Under the pieces are notes generated by a model. It worked only from the letters and a program-made list of their open reading frames with translations. It had not been told where the DNA came from and searched no databases. The position numbers and the translations under genes are program-made. 64,000 nucleotides of DNA from Nautilus pompilius (lineage: Eukaryota; Mollusca; Cephalopoda; Nautilida; Nautilidae): positions 2,710,501-2,774,500 of the forward strand of contig JACATO010002730.1 of the NCBI GenBank assembly GCA_018389105.1. The letters run 5' to 3'. Positions 1 through 12,293 of the stretch are shown here, piece after piece (position 1 is the stretch's first letter; each line of letters opens with the position of its first letter).

Positions 1-3000
1 CCGACATTAAGAAATAAAAATGCCCTCTATGCGTAGTACTTACATGATAACTACTATTTATTTTAGTGTCATGTTAATTGTTAACAGAAATCTGTTTAAA
101 ATGTCTTCTTAGTATTTGAAGGTGAGACTTTTCGTCTTGTGATAAATGAGTTAAAATTCTTAAGTATATTAAAATTGCTTTATTTCGTCATCTAAGAAGA
201 AGTGATGTTTATTTGTTTAAATTGTTCGCAATAATCTAAGGATATTTGATTTCATTTTCATTTTCTTTAACCATGTTCTTAAGAGCACTATGCAGATTGT
301 CCTTCGTTTGCAGTTTCTAATTTATCTACATTTAGATGATGAATAATATGCATTTTCTCACACTGAATCGTAGTGTATAAAATAAATAACGTTTAAAGCC
401 AAACTGTTAGAATAAATGCTTCCAAGCTGCCATCAGTTGCTCAATTCATAACTGGTGAACGATTTTCAAATAGAGCAAATTCATCTAGATTTTAGGTAGA
501 TTTTGATGTAACACTTTGCTGTCAAGCACCAGTCCAGCTGATCACCTATAGAAACCTTAATTGCAAATTCAAACAGATAATATTTGTTTAATTAGGTCAA
601 TGAATATTACATCACATTTCTACATCAGCTCCCATAATGTCATCATTGATAGTGTAGTAATGTAAACAACAATAAATGAAAAAATGCTATAAGGTCTCAG
701 CTTGCTTCTTTCTAAATGATAACGTTGTTCTATTGTGGGTTGAATAGTTGCATCTTAGAAGACTTGCATATAATTTAGATTTCTCTGTGTATAGTGGTAA
801 GTTGTTACTAAACTACCACTCAGTAAAAAAATTTCAGATATGAAGAAAGTCTAAGATTTTTTTTTACTTCTGGTAGAGTGAAATCTCTAAAACATTTTAT
901 TAAAAGCATTGGCGGATTTAATGGAAATATGATAGCACAAGTCTTTGTCTATTACTTTATTAAATGGCATAATAAACAAGAATACTATGTATACATGCAT
1001 TTTAATTTGTAGTAAATATAAAAGTATACACTGTAAGGAAAATGACGTGTGAAAATTGTATTATGCTTCCTTTTGAGAATTAGTGAAAAAAGGCAATAAT
1101 AACTTCTTAAAGTGACGGATATTATATTACTATTATGAAGGTTGATTAACCAGTCTGTTAAGATAATTCAAATTCCTTTTGTTTAAACGTTTTCGCCTAT
1201 GATATAAAAATAAAGTTGATAAATGATAATCAAAGCCAGCAATATCCATAGACTTGGCAAGTAATGCTTCTTAACCTGTCCTTCGTTAAGTACTACCCAA
1301 ACATTTACTTTAAAACCACGGACAGCTTAGATAATTCTACCCGATTTTTTTACTTGCAAGAAATTTCAGTATGACTAATAAGACTTTCATGTTACACTCA
1401 GCAGTGGATAAAAATAATTAATTTAATTTCTGTTGACTGTTATAAATTAATTATGGTATGTTTACAGTAAGTCTTTGCAAATAAATATGTCGTTTAGTGA
1501 AGAAATAACTGGGATTGGTCTCCTTTGTGCTTAACTTGACTGGTAATCACCTTTTTTCTTTATATTTTATTTATTCAATAAATCTAATTGTGTGTAGAAT
1601 AATAAATAATACACTTAAATTAAAAAGGACTATTAATTATAGTTCACAGGTATTGTGTCGTACTTTCCATATTTTGGTCAGTAGATTCTGAGATTTGTGA
1701 AAGAGTAAAGATAATTACCAGCTGAATTATTTCTGAATTTTCTCTGTTCCTTATCTAACGGAAGCCACCTCTCATGTGGATCAAATCACTATCTTTATTT
1801 TTATAATCATTAACACGTTTTCTGTTAAGGAAATTTGGGAGTAGATTAGCAATGTTATAGCAAAAAAATCGCTAAACATTTTTCTATGAAAACTGTTAAA
1901 TCCTGTGGTTTTCATGTTAAAATTATTTCAGGTTTGTCAAAAAAGACAATTACTTGATGTTTTAAATGTATATTACTTGCAATTATTTGAGCTTTGCAAG
2001 CTCGAAAATAATTTAATCATGGTCAGTTTCTTTTTAATGTTTGATTTTCTTAAGTATATTATTGCATTTTGTATTAACGATTTTGTAGCTTTGCTTGGAA
2101 TATGTATTGAACAAAATTATATTTTTAATTATTCTTTACTGTGAGTGCAAAAAAGTGAAAACTACCCTTTTTATATATAACTGTATTTACGTTGTATTTA
2201 CTTTCTAAAATATTTTGATATATCGGATCCCAGGTGAAATAGCATTTCATTTTCATAAACCACACAGTAAATGACAACAGAGAAATACATTTCTGGTAAT
2301 AATAAAATAAATCACAGTTATTTTGTGTAACCAGTAAGCAACAGACAAAGGGGCGATTTTAAAGTTAAGTAGATCCAAAATCATGAATAAAAGAAAAGTT
2401 TGTGCTTTATAAATACTCAATACAAATTAATTTAAAATGTGTTCTTATATTTCAGTGTTAATATTTTTTTCTGTCAATTCTAAATTTAAAAAAAATTCCA
2501 GCAGTTTATCGAAAAAGAACCACTTCGAGAATATACAGAAACATTTCAGAAGTAAGAAAGTCAAACTGTTTGCGAGGATTCCACCTTATTCGTTCTTAGT
2601 TTAAGTAAATATTTTACACTCTAATTAGTACTTAGGACATCTTGTCTTTGTTGCAGATAGAGCATGAGATAGATCAATGATTGATGGTGTAATATTTAGG
2701 CATCCATTTACTTCCAACTAATCTCTGAGTTGTTTTTTAAACATTTATGAAAAATAGTGATAGAAAAATAGGCAAAGATTTAGTATAGATTTTTACGCAA
2801 ATTACATGTATATATTATTTTTTTTAAAAAAAAACAACATAATCGCGATTCTTTCGAAGCTAATAATCGGCAGTAGTTATATAATTGTATTATAGTCTTA
2901 ATTTCTCACTTGGAAACTCTAAGAAAAATGATTGTGATTGATTCTTCAGATCTCATTAAGAAAGCAATGTTTTGCCTACTTTAAAAATTCTTTAAATAAA

Positions 3001-4757
3001 AAGGCTAACAAATTACAAGTTTTTTACTGCTATTCAAAGCACTTAACCCATTTTGCTTATATTCATGGTTCCTTCTAAAGAAATATGAATCTTCATTAGA
3101 AAAGATTCGTCGTGCAGATGGTTTTGATGATTCAAAAGAAAACCAAAATACTGACAGCAATGTTCAGCCTTTTCCCCACTGTCATTAGCGAGGTACACCT
3201 AGTGTTACACTAATAGGCAATTTGTATTAATCTCCATATGCGCCTACTCCTAACATATGAAATGTTTTAAGCAGCAAAAATATAAAAAAACACCAAAAAA
3301 ACTGTCTACATTACTCAGCATGCAGTCAGATATGCGGTAGACACTGCCAAGTCCTATTTTCTTTCCTTATTAGTATTTATCTTTGGTGCATATGTGGTGT
3401 CTCTGTTTAATTTGTTAATTTACTTAAATACTTAGTTTATTTATATATTCAGTTATATATTTTTTGTTAGAAAGGTTAAATAATTTGAGACACGTAGTTC
3501 ACGATAGTGGAAATATACCCATGAGATATGTGGGTTGAAGTCTAAAGGAGGAAGACTACTTCTTACCTAACTGATTTAAAAAATTGATGTAAATACTTCT
3601 GTATAAAGCCAGAGTCATGGATTCATTAATTACTATACTGTATATCTTGAGTAAAATATGCTATTAGTCACAGAATACATTGTCGTAAAATTTAATGTTA
3701 AAATGAAGCTAACGAACAAACGCTTCTTTTTTCAGCTGAATTTTATTTTAATGCATCCATTTTACTTACAATTGTAAAAATTATCTTATTGAAAATAAAG
3801 TATCAAGACATACAGTAAAATGTTAGAAAATAAATTTACTAGTAATATAAAACAAGATTTTTTTACTTTGGTATGTAATGACTGTATTAAAAACTTTCAC
3901 ATGGCATATAGTAACTTTCATATTTAATGTGAAGTAAAAATACGGAAAATGTTTGCATTTTAAAGATTTTAATGCAGTCAACAAAAAACAAGAAATTTTC
4001 TATCATTAAAAGGTTATTCAAAATGATGTCTGTGGCTTCCTCAAATTATTCTAGTCAGTATATATGACTGCCTCATTTTTTTTTCAAAATTACTTTATAC
4101 TGCAGTTCTACCAACATCTGATTACAAAGGCAAACTGCTGTTCCAATATTTTACAATTACTCTACTGTGAAATGAGTTTTATTCGAAAATTGAGAAAAAC
4201 GATAGAGAATAAAACTAATTCACTCATTTCCTGTTGAAATTGCATCTGCGTAAATTTCGGAATTGCAAAACTCAGTATCTTTAGATCATGAGCAGAACTG
4301 CACGCATTCTTATGGTATTATTAATAAAGCTTGTGGACGAAAATTGGAATTTCGATTTTGGATGATTAATGGAAATGATAAAAAAAAAAATTTGCAGTTA
4401 TTACTCTCCAGGGAATTTTAGTTGGTTCTTAAGTTAAAATCTGGAAATCTACAACAAATTTTAATAATGGGATTCCAACGGAATCGTCCACAAAATGAAA
4501 ACCAAATGTTAGAGATAGGTGACACGTGTATATGTTAGTTATCTATTTTAGAACTTACTAGGGGAGCAAATAAGATCTTATACGTAAAGATATAAATAAT
4601 TCCTGAATTGTAAAGCATTTAGACAGTAAATTAAGTAAAAGAGCCTTGCGTTTCCTAAGGACACTGACCTGGCAAAGAACAGCAATTGCATTAAATAAAA
4701 ATGTAGAAATACTTTTATGCCATGACGCATTCTACATTATACTTTTATTTTATCCTT
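1..4757. other. AT-rich non-coding stretch, no gene supported
   Basis: No reading frame here looks coding. The longest open stretch (1905-2144, +) is composed of Phe, Leu, Ile and Asn codons as expected from AT-rich DNA by chance. At 3488-3548 there is a faint tRNA-like pattern (a GGGTTGAAGTC stretch resembling a B box), too weak to call. I see no repeats longer than short A/T runs. Confidence 0.6.
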
Positions 4758-4935
<178 letters not shown>

Positions 4936-6793
4936 ATGGAATACAATCATTTTTTGGAATCTAATTCTACTAATTTTTTTGTGCTTTTTGTTTTGAAGGA
5001 CATGACTTTTACAAATCAGTTTATCAAGTTGAATAAAATGACTTTATAAATGCATAATGCAGTTCATTTCCTGCGGCATTTGTTCATTATCATTTTATTA
5101 ATTGTCAAGTATAAAACATGAAATTGTCCAATGCATGTATTGGCTTTAATATCGCGCGTTATAAAACCAAACAAAAACGATATCAGGTATAAAAGCAGCA
5201 TTATGCAGGTTATGCATTGATATATCTCTATGACACATCATATGATAATAACTTATAGCTACTGTGTGCTTTAGTTGATTATGAGGATCTTTAATACAAA
5301 AGAATAGTCAAATCATTATAAGGGGTGCGTCTATTGAGAGATATTTTCAGTTTCAAATAGATTGTTACTATTAAGTTGATGCGGTCGAGACTATAAAGAA
5401 TGACCAATTTCTGTTTCTACACGCATTTACAACTATTATTATTTTCTTAAATAGTTAAAGAAACAAATCAAGAAAAAGTGCCTGCAATATTATTTTATTA
5501 CCAGGTTTTAGTGGCTATTTATTAAATATTCAATTTTTGAACATGTTTCATTTTCTGGATTCTTGAAAAAATATTTTACATCTATATAGGGTATTTACTT
5601 TGTACATAAAAAGGTAAATTTGATGATAAATTTGTAAATCAATTGTGGAAAACAATTAAATTTAAATACAACGTTGTAAGACTTGATTTTAAGGTGTGTT
5701 CTGTTGAAAAAGGACGGTGCGGCCATGACACTGACGAGTTGTTTCGTCATTACTCTAAGCCGAAATACTTAGGATTTTGGAGGCGAATATGGATCCTGCC
5801 AAGATGGTGGATTATTTAAATATCGCCAGCGTTGTGAACGAACCTATTATTGAAAGTCCTTATTAAAAATCTTCAATATCAAATGTGGAAGGAAGCCGTA
5901 GTAATCCGAGAAAAGGTACACAGGCTGGATGGAAAATAAGAAAGTCCGTAAATTATTTTTTTCACAATTTTTGTTATTTTTCAAAATTATCTGACTTCTC
6001 AAAGCCATCTTAAAGAAACTATTCTTTCAATATATTTTGAGTTAGTAATATTTTTACAAATTACATACATTTTGCAAAATTATTATATAAACAGGTTTAA
6101 ATGTGATAGCTATATATGCATATCGATTAATAAGATTATTCTTCGACAGAAAATACAAGTAGTTTATACAACTGAAGATTCTTTCATCCATTTGAAAACG
6201 GATAAAAAGCAACGTTATCTTTGTTCTTAGATACTCCTCATGATATAGAAATTTACGTTTAACACACTGTTAAATGATCATTTATCAATCAATATTTAAA
6301 TTTAAATGATATTATTAATGGTGAAAAAATAGGTTTCAACGACTGAAAACCCCAAATTTAATACCCCTATAGTTTATCTGGAAATTTCACTTTCTTCCAG
6401 GATATTTTTGTTAAATCCATGAATTTATTCAAATAAAACGCTTGAAAATTATTTTTCTGAATGTCCTTCTATTAAAAACGAATACAAGCGTGTGCTTAAC
6501 GACTATATATATAAAGAATTCTATTAAGGTTTTTTTTCATTGCATGTAGACTCAGCAACGTTAAATCTCTACGTAAAGTTTAGTTACGAGGAGTAAAACT
6601 TAAACAGCAGAAATACATCTACGTTATGCATTACACAGCGTTTAGCCACCAAACACATGAATTAATCCATTAGTATAGTTCTGATCTTTTATAAAGCAGC
6701 ATTATCCACAGCTAGGCTGTTGTAGTACCTAAATAAAATTTTATATATTCAATGAGGATATTTATCATTAAAAAAAGAAAATGACGCTGATTA
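4936..6793. other. AT-rich non-coding stretch
   Basis: No supported gene. One short frame at 5789-5866 (+) encodes 25 residues beginning MDPAKMVDYLNIA in a locally GC-richer patch (5710-5840). It has a purine at -3 and G at +4 of the ATG, but nothing else supports translation and I do not recognise it. The stretch ends at the left terminus of the transposon that follows. Confidence 0.5.
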
Positions 6794-6914
6794 CACTGGG
6801 GAACACTCATTTTGTTGCATTAAAAAAAATACTTTTTGCTAGTCAATTTGAATATGTAGATTTTAATTTTAAAGTCGGTTTTTGTCTGCAAGCTACAGAT
6901 TTCATGCAATTTGA
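6794..6914 (+). repeat. Left terminal inverted repeat of the 2.3-kb transposon
   Basis: Read outward on the minus strand from 6914 it runs TCAAATTGCATG, then AGCTTG, an AAAAAC block, AATGCAACAAAATG, and finally TGTTCCCCAGTG at the tip. The right repeat has the same order of blocks with scattered substitutions and a small insertion. Similarity stops abruptly inside 6915, which fits a discrete inverted repeat better than general AT-richness. Confidence 0.7.
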
Positions 6915-7117
6915 CATTTTTTATTTTTCGTTATTTTAACAAATTCCAACATTAATCAAAATTCTTCTGTTCACTTTAATCTTAAAACGGCAAAAAAGTC
7001 ATTTAAAAATATTTATTGAAGCAAAAGATAGAGAATTAAAAATTTTATGAGTAAATTAAATTATTATCTAGTGTTGATCGTGCCATATTTTCATTAGTTT
7101 TTATCTGAATGTGTAAT

Positions 7118-8844
7118 TTATCCAGGAAGGAATTTGCGTTTGTAACTTTTGCGTTTGTACACTTTATCTTGGCAATCTCGTTTAATGCTCCAGCAGTAGT
7201 CAGCCATCATGCTTTTGTTCCAGCGCCCTTGGTAACGTTCTTCCATGATCTTTAGGTCTTGGTGGAATCGTTCTCCTTGTTCGTCACTTACAGCTCCCAG
7301 ATTGTCAGGGAATTTATCAAGGTGGCTGTTCAAAAAATGAAGCTTGATGCTCATGTTGCACCCGAGATCACGAAAAGCGAGGAGCATTGTGTTCACAAGA
7401 TCACAGTAGTTTTCCGCTTTATAGTTTCCGAGAAAGTTCTGAACAACTGCCACAAAAGATAACCATGCTGCTTTTTCCAAAGCATTCATCTTAGCAACAA
7501 ACTGATTATCACGAAATAGTGTTCTAATTTGTGGGCCGTCAAACATACCTGCTTTGATTTTTTCAAATGATAACCCTGGTAAAGCTGTGATGATGTGTTG
7601 AAAACATTCACCATCGGTTTTTAGGGCTTTAACAAATTGCTTTATCAAACCTAATTTTATGTGAAGAGGAGGAAAGATGATCTTATCTCTGTTTACAAAT
7701 GGCTCTTTTATGATATTTGGCATGCCAGCTTTAAGAGTTTCACGGATAGGCCAGTTCTTTTGGACCCAATGTTTGTCTCGTGCTCGGCTGTCCCACATAC
7801 AAAGGAAACATGGAAACTTGGTAAAACCTTTCTGTTGTCCAAGAAGAAAATTGACTATTTTTAAGTCCACACAAATGATCCAATTGTGCTCATGATATAT
7901 TAATAAGTCCATGACTATTCTTACATCATCATAGTCTTCTCGCAAATGCACAGAATGACCGATAGGTACCGCTCCATAAACATTGCCATTATGTAAAAGA
8001 ACACACTTTAGACTACGTTTTGAACTGTCCAAAAAAGAGTCTCCATTCGGCAGGATTATAGTAAGATACACCCAGTTCTTTAAGAAGCCCTGGAATGTCA
8101 TGGCAGTAAACAAATGTTTGTCTTCTGAAAAGAAAGCTACAAAAAGTTGGTCACGATTTCTAAAATATGAAACTTTAACAGAGTGATCAACAAGATTTCT
8201 ACTTTGTAATCTTGATGCCAAAACCTTTGCTGCTTTTTTTGAAAGGCCCAAATCTCGCACTAAATCATTTAATTCAACTTCTTGCAGAAGAGGCTTAGGG
8301 GTGGGAAAAGGTTCAGAGTCTGAAGAACAATTCTCCGACGACGAAAATTTTTCTGCCACTTCACTGTCACTACTATTTTGTTTGTTTGTATCATCTTCAA
8401 TGTCTTTATCGTCTAATGAAGGTAAGCCTTTAAATATTGGAACAGGAACTTCTCTAGAGTGGGAGTAGGCCGAATAGCTGAGGGAATGTTTGGATATGTA
8501 ATTTTATGTCGGTTTTTTTTTCAAACTCCCGATGTGTTTACCATGCAGAAATAACAGTCAGTTAAATGATTGGTTGGTTCACGCCAAACCATCGGAACTC
8601 CAAAAGGTAGACTTTTACGTTTTCCTTTGGTCCAGTCTCGAAGCATTTCTTCACATTTGTGACACACAACATGAGGTGCCCATTGCTTGTCTTGGTCACC
8701 AAGATGAACTTCAAAATATGCCTTGTAAGCACGCTTGACAAAGGAGGATACATTACGTTTTTGACGATTTAGTGTGTAGCATCCACATATGTAGCAGAAG
8801 GCATTAGGCTTGTTTCTGCAATGATTTCTCTTAATAGAAGCCAT
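7118..8844 (-). pseudogene. Transposon-encoded RNase-H-like putative transposase, ~575 codons, broken
   Basis: Single-exon reading frame filling the transposon. The first part (8844-8521) begins MASIKRNHCRNKPNAFC and has paired cysteines at residues 17/20, 61/64 and 97/100, like an N-terminal zinc-binding domain. It stops at a TGA (8521-8523). Beyond that codon the same frame stays coding-like (KKNRHKI..YPNIPSAIRPTP) to about 8461, where one missing base shifts the frame. The second part then runs open to a stop at 7118. It carries an acidic Ser-rich linker, ICVDLK, a CFLCMWDSR knuckle with a following His, FPPLHIKLGL, and near the C-terminus SDEQGERFHQD followed by RYQGRW. I infer from the spaced Asp/Glu residues that this is an RNase-H-fold nuclease core, with the basic tail binding DNA. 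I recall near-identical motifs in abundant uncharacterised proteins of arthropod and other invertebrate genomes, which fits a transposon family. A start at 8359 (GTG) is possible only formally; the frame continues upstream of it. Confidence 0.75.
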
Positions 8845-8970
8845 GTTTAAACTGAAACAAATGATAAATTATAATTTAATTATAAAAATACAAAAAGTTA
8901 TAAATTTATATGGACATGAAAATGCTTATATATGGTTTACGTAAGTTCACATTGTAAAATTTCACTAACC

Positions 8971-9101
8971 TCAAATTGCATGCAAACTAAAGCTTGTAAA
9001 GAAAAACTAATTTCAGATTTGAAATCAGCGCCTAAAGTTCTATCAAAATTTGTTAAAATATTCCATGCAACTGAAAATTATTTAAAATTTGTTCCCCTCT
9101 G
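8971..9101 (-). repeat. Right terminal inverted repeat of the 2.3-kb transposon
   Basis: Partner of 6794-6914, about 10 bp longer because of an AT-rich insertion just before the terminal TGTTCCCCTCTG. It lies about 125 bp upstream of the start codon of the minus-strand gene, so it probably also carried its promoter. TTA follows directly at 9102-9104. Confidence 0.7.
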
Positions 9102-12100
9102 TTATTAAACCTCCAAAATGGTTTCAGGCCAACTGTATCTTGAACTGGTGTTTCAATTAGTTGTATGTAATAGTCATCGATTTGTCTTTAACTGATGAAG
9201 TTTGTAAATAAATGGTTATACATATAGTGCCACTTGCTATCCGTCATTTACTATTTACGTTATTTTCCCCTGCTATTTCTATTTAACATTTTAGAAAATA
9301 CATATCCTGTGTTCAGCCACGCTATTTAAGCGGTCTAAATTTGAATCTATACCAGACGAAAGATTATTTGGGCCGGAATAAGCGTAGCAAATTTTATTCA
9401 TCCCTAGTAATGTAATACTTCAGATTTTACTGATGATTTATTGCTGCATAGCTTCCTACCTTTATTTACTTTACAAAGTATTCGGAAATCGTAATTCAGA
9501 TTAATGAATTTACAGAATATTTTCTTACTTATCGTGTTCGTTCTTCTAACTTCTTAAATGTATCTTATTTCTAACAGGACTGACCTAATTAAGTATACAA
9601 GTTTTTTTTACTTAATATTTATTTATTAAAGCTTTAACAAAAGTTGATGAACTACGTTTATGCATTTTTCCTTGATCTATAACAAAGAAGCACGGATGGC
9701 CATTGTAGAAAGACAAATCAAAGTAATTTTTATGAAAAACAGGTCTTTCATCTAAGTTTCAAAATTGTTTACTATTCTGTCAATAGTCATTAGCCCTTTC
9801 GATGGTTTAATTAAAGCATATAATTTTTCTTTAATATTTAAAATCAATTTAATAATCTCTATTGCACGTAATGTACATAACTACAAACGAAGCATCAACT
9901 GCTAGGTTAAAGTAATAGTGCCATATCAATCCTTTTATTTTGATGTAAACTGCATGATATACATTGTAATAAATGACAACAAAAGATTAAAGAAACATTA
10001 TACAGAGCAGTTTTCGAATTGCTGATAGTATGCTTTATTCGATTCGTTATTATACCTGGTGATAACTGCTCCTTATCTGCCACATAAGCAGGTATAATGA
10101 ACAGGTTTTACAAGAGATAGTCTTGATATATGATGTCACAGCTTGTTTTACTACTAACTAAACATCAATTCACATGGAAAATAAATCCGTTTAATTTCAT
10201 AGACGATTCTGCATAATAATAGTTTATTTAGATGTAAAATTAATTAAATAAAGACATAAACACCACATAATTTACCAGAAAATATCTGTACGTTAGAAAT
10301 CAACAATATAAATTATAGTGTTTCAAGCAATATTACTTTACTCAGAAGATAAAACACTCACTAAAATTTTGTTGCATCATAAATATGTTTCAATATTTGT
10401 GATTTTCCGCATAGGTAAAATGTCAATAAATTAGACAATATAAAGGCAGATTTATGTCTAGAGAAATTTGAAAGAAATCTCTTGAATGTATGATAACTGT
10501 TGAAGATTAGCGGCTCGATCGAACGGTCAGTCAGACCATTGCTTATATACCTCTAGAAACAAAAATTTTAAGATTTTTTACATGTCACGTTTGGAAAAAA
10601 AGACATTTGCCATGATAGCGGTTTACGTTGTTAACATGTGGGCTGGTGTCGTGGTCAAATAATATTCCCAAGGCGGCCTGCGTCTCATTGGCCAGACTAC
10701 TGGAATTTCAAGATTAAGAGCTTAAGTTGGATTCTCGTTTGAAACCGGGTCGATTTTAGATACTTTTCTAGCATTGGTCCTTTATCGCTTCTCCTTGCCA
10801 TCTGGCCGTGTTGGTTCATTCCGTTTTTTTTCCAAAATCTAAAAATAAAAATCATTCAGTGTCACGCAGTCTTTCAATTTCGCCCAACTAATGTTTTAGA
10901 TTCCGCTTCACGTTAAGTATCGAGTGTGATATGGAATAAGTAATAATAATGGTAGAGCTGATATAGCATGTGGCATCAAAGAAGTTCAGTTTAACTGCCT
11001 ACTAAACTTTGTGCAGGTAGAAACACTGGAAAGTCTGATCTAACATGTAGATGGCATTGGTCTCGCTAATTGCATTCTAACGTCTACTCACTGAATGGCA
11101 ACCATTGCTTTCCGTCACAATCGCAAGCACATTTCTAGCTACTTTATCAAATCTGCTTTAATTGTGTAGGAAGAACGTTTGACGATTTTCTTATCGTGTG
11201 GTAAGTCTTAGCTGAACAGAGCATGAACTATTCCTAAATTGAACGTGTAGATCTCTCGATGACGCTGTGGTAATTTGTAGAAGCGACCGGTAAATCTCCT
11301 AGTCAACGGTTATTTCATTGGCTACTGTTTATTGATTGTATATTTCAAGAACTCTAATGAACCGACACTTGCCGTGGAATGCAGAAACAAAATCTGAATA
11401 ATCGGCTGCAAATGTACCGAGCCACCTTTAGGCGTTCATAGGAACTACCATCAGTCGTTTCCTCTACAACATGAGGTGCAAGGATAGGGAAGATGGAAGC
11501 CACCCTTTTCTCTAAGCAATACCATGAAATTAGAGCAGAAACCATCGATGTTACCGGCGTTACTGCGTTTAGGAACACATTATTGACAGTATGTCTAAGT
11601 CTTTACAGTTTACAGGGATTGGTCATGTACAGATGTGGCACGGTTCATCACAAATATTATTTAATCATCTGCAAGCGAAGAATAAACATGGTGTTTTACC
11701 TGTCGTGATGTTGGGTAAAATTTGTGTCTCACAATGCGGATACAAATGCTGTTCTTGCAAAAGAACTGTAACTTCTTTTCGATAAATCAAAATTTTCTGA
11801 TAACATCTGCCTGACTATTTCAATGTTCTTTCAAAAAAACAGTATTTGAAATAAGATGGCACCGCTGCTCACACTATCCGTGCAAAGCAAAGACGGAAAA
11901 TAATCAAAGCATCGTAACTTTGCCTTGGCTAATGTTCGGAAAAGAGTTCAGTTGAGTACTTGGACTATTCTCTACAAATAAATGCGTAAACATTGACGTA
12001 AATCAGATTTCCTGAACTGCATAATACAAATTTTTTTTATGAATGAAATGCAATACTGAAGGCCAGGTTTGCTGATTTTGAATCATCGTTTCTATGCAAT

Positions 12101-12248
12101 GTATAAGTGCTTTTTCCAAAACGGAAAGGCTACACCACAAATTATTAACCCTGTTAAATTTTGCCAATGATATATCTCAATGCAGAACAAACAACTGTTA
12201 TTTCAAACAATGATGCACATTTACTTAAGGCAGGCAAATGAGAGAGAG

Positions 12249-12249
<1 letters not shown>
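9102..12249. other. AT-rich stretch with a few GC-richer patches, no gene supported
   Basis: At 10615-10810 composition rises and a CGTTTGAAACCGGG stretch resembles a pol III B box, but no A box sits at the right distance. At 11354-11578 a minus-strand frame of 74 codons (MFLNAVTPVTSMVSALISWY..) lies in another GC-richer patch (11050-11780). Its residue composition is ordinary, but I see no recognisable motif and no convincing splice sites. It could be a fragment of an old mobile element. Confidence 0.5.

Positions 12250-12288
<39 letters not shown>
12250..12288. repeat. (GT)n microsatellite
   Basis: A pure dinucleotide run of about 39 bp preceded by a short AGAGAGAG run, so the locus is a small compound AG/GT repeat. 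Confidence 0.97.

Positions 12289-12293
<5 letters not shown>

Larger units (their letters stand above)
6794..9101 (-). mobile_element. DNA transposon with ~120-bp inverted repeats and CACTG-type ends, unclassified
   Basis: An element of about 2.3 kb, defined here from its inverted termini. The left end starts CACTGGGGAACA and the right end, read inward on the minus strand, starts CAGAGGGGAACA. Further in, both ends share TTGCAT, an AGCTTG block near an AAAAAC block, and an exact 12-bp match TCAAATTGCATG (6903-6914 on the minus strand, 8971-8982 on the plus strand). TTA lies immediately outside both ends (6791-6793 and 9102-9104), suggesting a 3-bp target duplication. The single gene inside (7118-8844) runs on the minus strand. 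CACTG termini with a 3-bp duplication recall the CACTA/Mirage/Chapaev group, and TTA duplications also occur in PIF/Harbinger. The encoded protein does not obviously match either, so I leave the superfamily open. The ends were aligned by eye. Confidence 0.72.

Noticed and set aside
1905..2144. 79-codon frame
   Set aside because: Phe/Leu/Ile/Asn-dominated as expected by chance in AT-rich DNA; no motif.
3488..3548. tRNA-like stretch with GGGTTGAAGTC
   Set aside because: Only a weak B-box match; no A box or stems that hold.
7259..8186. Plus-strand frames inside the 2.3-kb transposon
   Set aside because: They are antisense shadows of the minus-strand transposase gene.
10615..10810. Possible SINE with CGTTTGAAACCGGG
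   Set aside because: The A-box candidate is about 100 bases away and no arms fold. It may be a repeat but cannot be supported.
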